Source: Solirubrobacteraceae bacterium (GTDB taxonomy: Bacteria; Actinomycetota; Thermoleophilia; Solirubrobacterales; Solirubrobacteraceae). Taken from it: a stretch of DNA of 8,333 bases. Numbering within the stretch: position 1 is the first letter of the stretch; each line of letters starts with the position of its first letter. The notes below the pieces were generated by a model. That model did not search any database. It was not told the origin of the DNA and worked only from the letters and a program-made list of their open reading frames with translations. This document shows positions 6,006 to 8,333 of the stretch, in pieces. The stretch spans positions 1 to 8,333 of the forward strand of contig JANJUA010000044.1 in assembly GCA_024710825.1 (NCBI GenBank), given 5' to 3'. The translations under genes and the position numbers were made by a program.

Positions 6006-6365
6006 CGGGGCCGCTTCCTCCAGCTGCCGCTGCGCCTCCTCGAGCTGCTCGCGGACGGCGTCCGGGACGTCGCCCGAGTCGACCGCCTCGTCGATCGCGT
6101 CCTCGGCCGCCTGACGGGCGTCCTGCGCGAGCTCTGAGGCCTGCTCCTCGAGCTGGCGCTTGCCCTCCTCGGCGCTGAGCTCGCCGCTCTCGATCTTCTC
6201 GCGGATCTCGTTCGCCTTGGACTGGAGATCCTGGCTGCGCTGCTGGAGCTCCTCGCTCTTCTCCTGGAGGCGGTCGGTGGCGTCCTTGACGTCGTCGCCG
6301 CCGCAGCCGGCGAGCGCAAGGACCGCGACGACGGGCAGGACGGCGATGGATCTGGTCGGTCTCAT
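6003..6365 (-). CDS. Small coiled-coil lipoprotein
   Basis: A 120-aa product. MRPTRSIAVLPVVAVLALAG is a lipoprotein signal sequence with lipobox LAGC, so Cys21 would be lipidated and the mature protein anchored to the outer face of the cytoplasmic membrane. After GGDD the remaining ~95 residues are Glu/Gln/Leu/Ala-rich with heptad-like spacing (DRLQEKSEELQQRSQDLQSK and similar), predicting a long coiled coil with a break at SGDVPDAV. It carries no enzyme motif and may act as a spacer, scaffold or partner of an envelope enzyme. ATG 6365 is the only start giving a proper signal peptide; the frame runs further upstream but that part lacks signal character. The acyltransferase follows 10 nt downstream, suggesting a functional link. 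The family is not recognised beyond this architecture. Confidence 0.85.
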   Translation of the reverse strand: MRPTRSIAVLPVVAVLALAGCGGDDVKDATDRLQEKSEELQQRSQDLQSKANEIREKIESGELSAEEGKRQLEEQASELAQDARQAAEDAIDEAVDSGDVPDAVREQLEEAQRQLEEAAP

Positions 6366-6371
6366 GCCCCC

Positions 6372-6377
6372 AGACTG
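6372..6377 (-). promoter_or_regulatory. Weak candidate -10 box (CAGTCT) for the lipoprotein
   Basis: On the minus strand CAGTCT (6377-6372) lies 6 nt before ATG 6365, with only GGGGGC between and no purine-rich ribosome binding site at normal spacing. The position matches the leaderless pattern seen for the helicase; the sequence match is partial. Confidence 0.3.
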
Positions 6378-6399
6378 ACAGCCCGAGCGGTTGGCGAGC

Positions 6400-6585
6400 T
6401 CAGCGCGGGGCGGCCGAGAGCGGGTCGCCGTCGGCCTCGAGCAGGCGGCGCGCGCGCCAGGTGTGGAACTGCCCGTCACAGGTTCCCAGCCAGGCGCGCA
6501 GCCCGTCCTCGAAGCGGCGCCAGCGGCGCGCGCGGGCGCCTGCGGCAGGGAAGTCGGTGCGCTCCTCGGTGGGCAGCTCGTGCAT
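6400..6585 (-). CDS. Small Arg/Trp-rich protein, unknown function
   Basis: A 61-aa product starting MHELPTEERTDFPAAGARAR, followed by RRWRRFEDGLRAWLGTCDGQ and FHTWRARRLLEADGDPL. It is rich in Arg and Trp with one Cys, has no signal peptide or membrane segment, and looks like a short helical cytoplasmic protein. ATG 6585 is preferred over the in-frame ATG at 6597 because the latter lies inside the candidate -10 box TAATAT. It is the first gene of the minus-strand run leading through the lipoprotein (34 nt downstream) to the acyltransferase, and it is divergent from the ferritin gene. I do not recognise the family. Coding status rests on the well-placed promoter and a plausible protein composition, so it could be spurious. 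Confidence 0.5.
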   Translation of the reverse strand: MHELPTEERTDFPAAGARARRWRRFEDGLRAWLGTCDGQFHTWRARRLLEADGDPLSAAPR

Positions 6586-6586
6586 C

Positions 6587-6609
6587 AGGGCACCCATATT
6601 AGGGCACCC
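6587..6609. repeat. 9-bp direct repeat flanking the minus-strand -10 box
   Basis: AGGGCACCC occurs at 6587-6595 and again at 6601-6609, separated by ATATT. The repeats begin 14 bp apart, and the candidate -10 box of the 61-aa gene lies in and around the spacer. They could be a tandem operator or a small duplication. Confidence 0.6.
6596..6601 (-). promoter_or_regulatory. Putative -10 box (TAATAT) for the 61-aa gene
   Basis: Read on the minus strand, TAATAT (6601-6596) matches TANNNT and stands out in this GC-rich DNA. It lies 10 nt before ATG 6585, giving a leader of only a few bases. No -35 hexamer is apparent. Confidence 0.45.
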
Positions 6610-6627
6610 GAACGCGAAGCGACCCCG

Positions 6628-6657
6628 AAAGCGGCTGTTGCTAGGCAGCCGTTCTTT
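6628..6657 (+). terminator. Hairpin with T-rich flank upstream of the ferritin promoter
   Basis: CGGCTG (6632-6637) pairs with CAGCCG (6646-6651) around an 8-nt loop. AAAG (6628-6631) can also pair with CTTT (6654-6657) across a 2-nt TT bulge, giving the A-tract/stem/T-tract form of an intrinsic terminator on the plus strand. No plus-strand gene lies just upstream, so it would stop transcription running antisense through the minus-strand genes, or act as a structured regulatory site. Confidence 0.4.
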
Positions 6658-6662
6658 TGAAC
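6651..6662. promoter_or_regulatory. Palindrome GTTC-N4-GAAC near the ferritin promoter
   Basis: GTTC (6651-6654) and GAAC (6659-6662) are inverted around TTTT, ending 4 nt before the extended -10 box. Its position over the would-be -35/spacer region fits an operator. The half-sites are in the opposite orientation to a Gram-positive LexA box, and no regulator can be named. Confidence 0.35.
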
Positions 6663-6666
6663 TACT

Positions 6667-6675
6667 TGTTATAAT
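6667..6675 (+). promoter_or_regulatory. Extended -10 promoter (TGTTATAAT) for the ferritin-like gene
   Basis: TATAAT at 6670-6675 is a perfect consensus -10 box, preceded by TG one base upstream (TGN extension). No TTGACA-like -35 lies at 16-18 bp, which suits an extended -10 promoter. Transcription would begin near 6682, giving a leader of about 40 nt. Confidence 0.7.
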
Positions 6676-6704
6676 GCCCGCCTCCACCGACGTTCCCCGA
6701 CCGC

Positions 6705-6710
6705 AAGGAG
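6705..6710 (+). promoter_or_regulatory. Ribosome binding site (AAGGAG) for the ferritin-like gene
   Basis: AAGGAG lies 10 nt before ATG 6721. It is a strong Shine-Dalgarno sequence, in contrast to the leaderless-looking starts elsewhere in the window. Confidence 0.75.
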
Positions 6711-6720
6711 CAGCCAGCAC

Positions 6721-7221
6721 ATGGCAACCACCCGCCACGCAGCGCCCGCAGGCATCCTCGCCGACCAGCATGCCGCCAAGCGCGAGGAGATCGTCGGCCT
6801 TCTCACCCAGGCCTACTGGATGGAGATGGAGACGGTGATGAGCTACCTCGCCAACTCCGCCAACCTCGACGGCATCCGCGCCGAGGAGGTGGCCGAGGCC
6901 CTCGCGGAGGACGTCACCGAGGAGCTCGGACACGCCCGCGCCTTCGCCGAGCGGATCAAGGAGCTCTACGGCACGCCCCCCGGCTCGATGGACTTCACGG
7001 CCGCGCAGAGCTCGCTCCAGCCGCCCGCCGATGCGACCGACGTCGTCACCGTCATCCGCGGCGTGATCGAGGCCGAGGCCGGCGCCATCGAGCACTACAT
7101 GCGCATCATCGAGGCCTGCGACGGCGTCGACTGGGCCACGCAGGACATGGTCATCGAGATCCTGCGCGACGAAGAGGGCCACATGCGCACATTCGAGCGC
7201 TACCTGCGCGAGTTTGAGTGA
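6721..7221 (+). CDS. Bacterioferritin-like di-iron protein (ferritin family)
   Basis: A 166-aa cytoplasmic ferritin-like four-helix protein, expected to oxidise and store iron or detoxify peroxide. Helix A has WMEMETVMSYLA, where Glu35 and Tyr42 match Glu18 and Tyr25 of bacterioferritin; helix B has EELGH with Glu68 and His71; helix C has EAEAGAIEHY with Glu117/Glu119; helix D has MVIEILRDEEGH with Glu151 and His154. The Glu35-Glu68 spacing (33) and both ExxH motifs equal those of E. coli Bfr, and MVIEILRDEEGH closely resembles its helix D. The residue equivalent to the Bfr heme ligand Met52 is Leu69, so it probably binds no heme in the usual way. Length is close to Bfr (~158 aa). It has a strong extended -10 promoter and ribosome binding site, and ends before a large terminator, so it is likely monocistronic and well expressed. 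A Dps-like (DPSL) assembly is the main alternative. Confidence 0.88.
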   Translation: MATTRHAAPAGILADQHAAKREEIVGLLTQAYWMEMETVMSYLANSANLDGIRAEEVAEALAEDVTEELGHARAFAERIKELYGTPPGSMDFTAAQSSLQPPADATDVVTVIRGVIEAEAGAIEHYMRIIEACDGVDWATQDMVIEILRDEEGHMRTFERYLREFE

Positions 7222-7227
7222 TCGCAG

Positions 7228-7249
7228 CCGGCGACGCATGATTCGCCGG
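7228..7249 (+). other. Small hairpin just after the ferritin-like gene
   Basis: CCGGCG (7228-7233) and CGCCGG (7244-7249) form a 6-bp stem with a 10-nt loop, 6 nt after the stop codon. It may protect the mRNA 3' end or be incidental to GC-rich DNA. Confidence 0.3.
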
Positions 7250-7282
7250 ATAGTGGGGTAGGAACCTCCCCGACTCTCCTCC

Positions 7283-7317
7283 GCCCCGTGGGATCGGCGT
7301 CGCCGGTCCCACGGGGC
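7283..7317. terminator. Long hairpin, likely shared terminator of convergent genes
   Basis: GCCCCGTGGGA (7283-7293) and TCCCACGGGGC (7307-7317) are an exact 11-bp inverted repeat. The stem continues inward through one T-G wobble and four more pairs to a 3-nt loop, about 16 bp in all. It lies between the ferritin-like gene (stop 7221) and the opposing membrane-protein gene (stop 7325), ideal for ending transcription in both directions. The plus-strand flank is pyrimidine-rich (CTCTCTC) rather than a pure T-tract. Confidence 0.8.
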
Positions 7318-7324
7318 ACCTCTC

Positions 7325-8041
7325 TCACTTCGACGGGCGCTCCAGATGGGGCGCTCCGCCGATCCGGTCCAGCCACTTGATCCGCCTGGCGTCCCAGCGC
7401 GCCGCGCGTACCTCGGCCCTGGCGAGCTTCTTCGACCCCGGCTTGTAGAAGCGCCGCGCCCACCACGAGTTCGGGCGGGCCAGGCGGATCCCGGCGAAGT
7501 CGAAGACGAACGGGACGAAGAACCCGATCACCGCGAGCCGCGCCTTGCCCTTGGCCAGCACGAGCGCGAACCAGGCCAGCCGCTGCGCGCCGAGCAGCAG
7601 CACGGCGATCGTCCCGCCCTCGGTCTCGAACGGCGCTCCGACCCCGAGCACGACGAGCCCGCCGACGAGCGCGCAGACGACGAACACGTCGACCGAGGAG
7701 CGGCCCTCGTCGGTCCAGTAGACGTCCTCGAGATACAGCCAGAGCGCGAACTCGTCGACCGTCAGGCCGACGCCGATGCCGAACAGCGTCGCCAGGATGG
7801 CCATCCAGACGCCCTCGGGCTGGACCGCGAAGCCGACGAAGCCGGTGGCGATCATCAGCGCGATGCCGAAGACGAGGTGATGCACGTGGACGCCGCTGGT
7901 CTGGATGCTCCCCGGCCACCAGGGGTACTTCGGGTTGCGCATCATGCGCGTGGAGAAGCGGATGAACAGGAAGGAGAGGAGGAACCCGGCGAGTAGGAGG
8001 AAGCCGGCGCGCTGGCCGGGGTCGTCGAGGAAGGCGTCCAT
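7325..8041 (-). CDS. Polytopic membrane protein, unknown function
   Basis: A 238-aa integral membrane protein from ATG 8041, with about five hydrophobic segments: residues 12-28 (AGFLLLAGFLLSFLF), 56-73, 78-103, about 117-136 and about 143-180. Polar residues cluster next to or within the segments: HVHH (52-55), DE (96-97) and ED (105-106), then EGRSSVD (112-118). This arrangement could bind a metal or lipid headgroup, which is inference only. The C-terminal ~55 residues are hydrophilic and basic (RRFYKPGSKKLARAEVRAAR) and probably cytoplasmic. GTG 8074 in frame would add 11 residues and start 9 nt after the stress-protein stop; ATG 8041 is preferred because the hydrophobic core follows directly, but neither has a ribosome binding site. 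It is codirectional with the upstream stress-protein gene. I do not recognise a named family. Confidence 0.82.
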   Translation of the reverse strand: MDAFLDDPGQRAGFLLLAGFLLSFLFIRFSTRMMRNPKYPWWPGSIQTSGVHVHHLVFGIALMIATGFVGFAVQPEGVWMAILATLFGIGVGLTVDEFALWLYLEDVYWTDEGRSSVDVFVVCALVGGLVVLGVGAPFETEGGTIAVLLLGAQRLAWFALVLAKGKARLAVIGFFVPFVFDFAGIRLARPNSWWARRFYKPGSKKLARAEVRAARWDARRIKWLDRIGGAPHLERPSK

Positions 8042-8083
8042 GGACCCATCATCGACGAGAAGGCCGGCGGACACGACCCGAGG

Positions 8084-8333
8084 TCAGCCGGCGCCGCGCG
8101 GAACCACGAGCACCGCGCAGCCGGCCTCGCGCACCGCCCGCTCCGACGTGCTGCCCAGCAGCAGCCGCCGCACCGGCCCCAGGCCGCGCGAGCCCAGCAC
8201 GAGCAGGTCCAGCTCCGCTGAGCGCCGCACGAGCGCATCCGCGGCCCCGCCCTGGAGCACCTCGACCGCCGCGCCGTCGGGCGCCGCGGCGTCGGCGCGC
8301 GCCCGGGCGGCGTCGGCCTCGTCGGGCCGGTCC
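8084..8333 (-). CDS. Universal stress protein UspA family (5' partial)
   Basis: The last 82 residues of a UspA-fold protein; the N-terminus lies beyond the window. The C-terminal ATP-binding signature G-X2-G-X9-G-S is complete (Gly47, Gly50, Gly60, Ser61 of the fragment, in LDLLVLGSRGLGPVRRLLLG), followed by TSERAVREAGCAVLVVPRG, the typical last helix and strand. The intact signature suggests an ATP-binding Usp, cytoplasmic and linked to stress or dormancy. Whether it is a single- or tandem-domain protein cannot be told. The stop is at 8084-8086, 42 nt before the start chosen for the membrane-protein gene, so the two may be cotranscribed. Confidence 0.93.
   Translation of the reverse strand, partial: DRPDEADAARARADAAAPDGAAVEVLQGGAADALVRRSAELDLLVLGSRGLGPVRRLLLGSTSERAVREAGCAVLVVPRGAG

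Noticed and set aside
5045..6178. 377-aa plus-strand open frame opposite the acyltransferase and lipoprotein
   Set aside because: Antisense of two recognisable genes; Arg/Glu/Gln-rich sequence with no fold signature.
5993..6319. Upstream extension of the acyltransferase frame
   Set aside because: The added 109 residues are Ser/Arg-rich and are simply the lipoprotein gene read in another frame; the family's conserved start is near IDQLDGVRAL.
6391..6660. 89-aa plus-strand open frame in the divergent region
   Set aside because: It runs through the hairpin and up to the ferritin promoter, lacks a ribosome binding site and is antisense to the 61-aa gene.
6651..6662. LexA/SOS box upstream of ferritin
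   Set aside because: Gram-positive LexA boxes read GAAC-N4-GTTC; here the half-sites are reversed (GTTC-N4-GAAC).
7200..7919. 239-aa minus-strand frame overlapping the membrane-protein gene
   Set aside because: Arg-rich out-of-frame reading of the membrane protein that crosses the strong terminator hairpin at 7283-7317.

Overview
The window is very GC-rich DNA with dense genes, short intergenic gaps and GTG/TTG as well as ATG starts. The protein types point to a high-GC Gram-positive actinobacterium. A PASTA-like domain with paired cysteines, C-terminal beta modules with cysteines, and TAGCCT boxes 6-7 nt before start codons suggest the Thermoleophilia/Solirubrobacterales lineage. That placement is inference from style, not from a marker gene. 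No rRNA, tRNA, CRISPR array, transposase or phage gene was seen, and no gene-free stretch exceeds 300 bases (the longest, 2730-2892 and 6586-6720, hold promoters).

Layout, left to right. Positions 1-984 carry the C-terminal part of a secreted or surface protein (Gly-rich, IPT/TIG, Pro-rich linker, PASTA-like). It ends at a perfect 13-bp hairpin. A DEAD-box RNA helicase of the DeaD/CsdA type follows (1047-2729) and appears to be read from a leaderless transcript. Next is a two-gene unit of small unknown proteins (2893-3069 and 3062-3346) that overlap by 8 bp. A secreted SGNH/GDSL esterase (3422-4912) comes next and runs tail-to-tail into a minus-strand OafA-type membrane acyltransferase (4805-5992); their coding ends overlap by 108 bp. 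Upstream of the acyltransferase on the same strand are a small coiled-coil lipoprotein (6003-6365) and a 61-aa orphan (6400-6585).

An unusually AT-rich divergent region (about 6587-6675) separates this minus-strand group from a plus-strand bacterioferritin-like protein (6721-7221). The region holds a direct repeat, a hairpin with a T-rich flank, a small palindrome and a perfect extended -10 box. A long hairpin at 7283-7317 serves as a shared terminator between the ferritin gene and a minus-strand polytopic membrane protein of unknown function (7325-8041). The window ends inside a UspA-type stress protein (8084-8333, minus strand).

Functionally the window mixes cell-envelope genes (surface protein, esterase, acyltransferase, lipoprotein, membrane protein) with stress genes (RNA helicase, ferritin, universal stress protein). 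I see no complete novel defence or mobile system. The most interesting material is the regulatory architecture (leaderless starts, a -10 box nested in a stop codon, the ferritin divergent region), the overlapping convergent genes, and several small or membrane proteins of unknown function.
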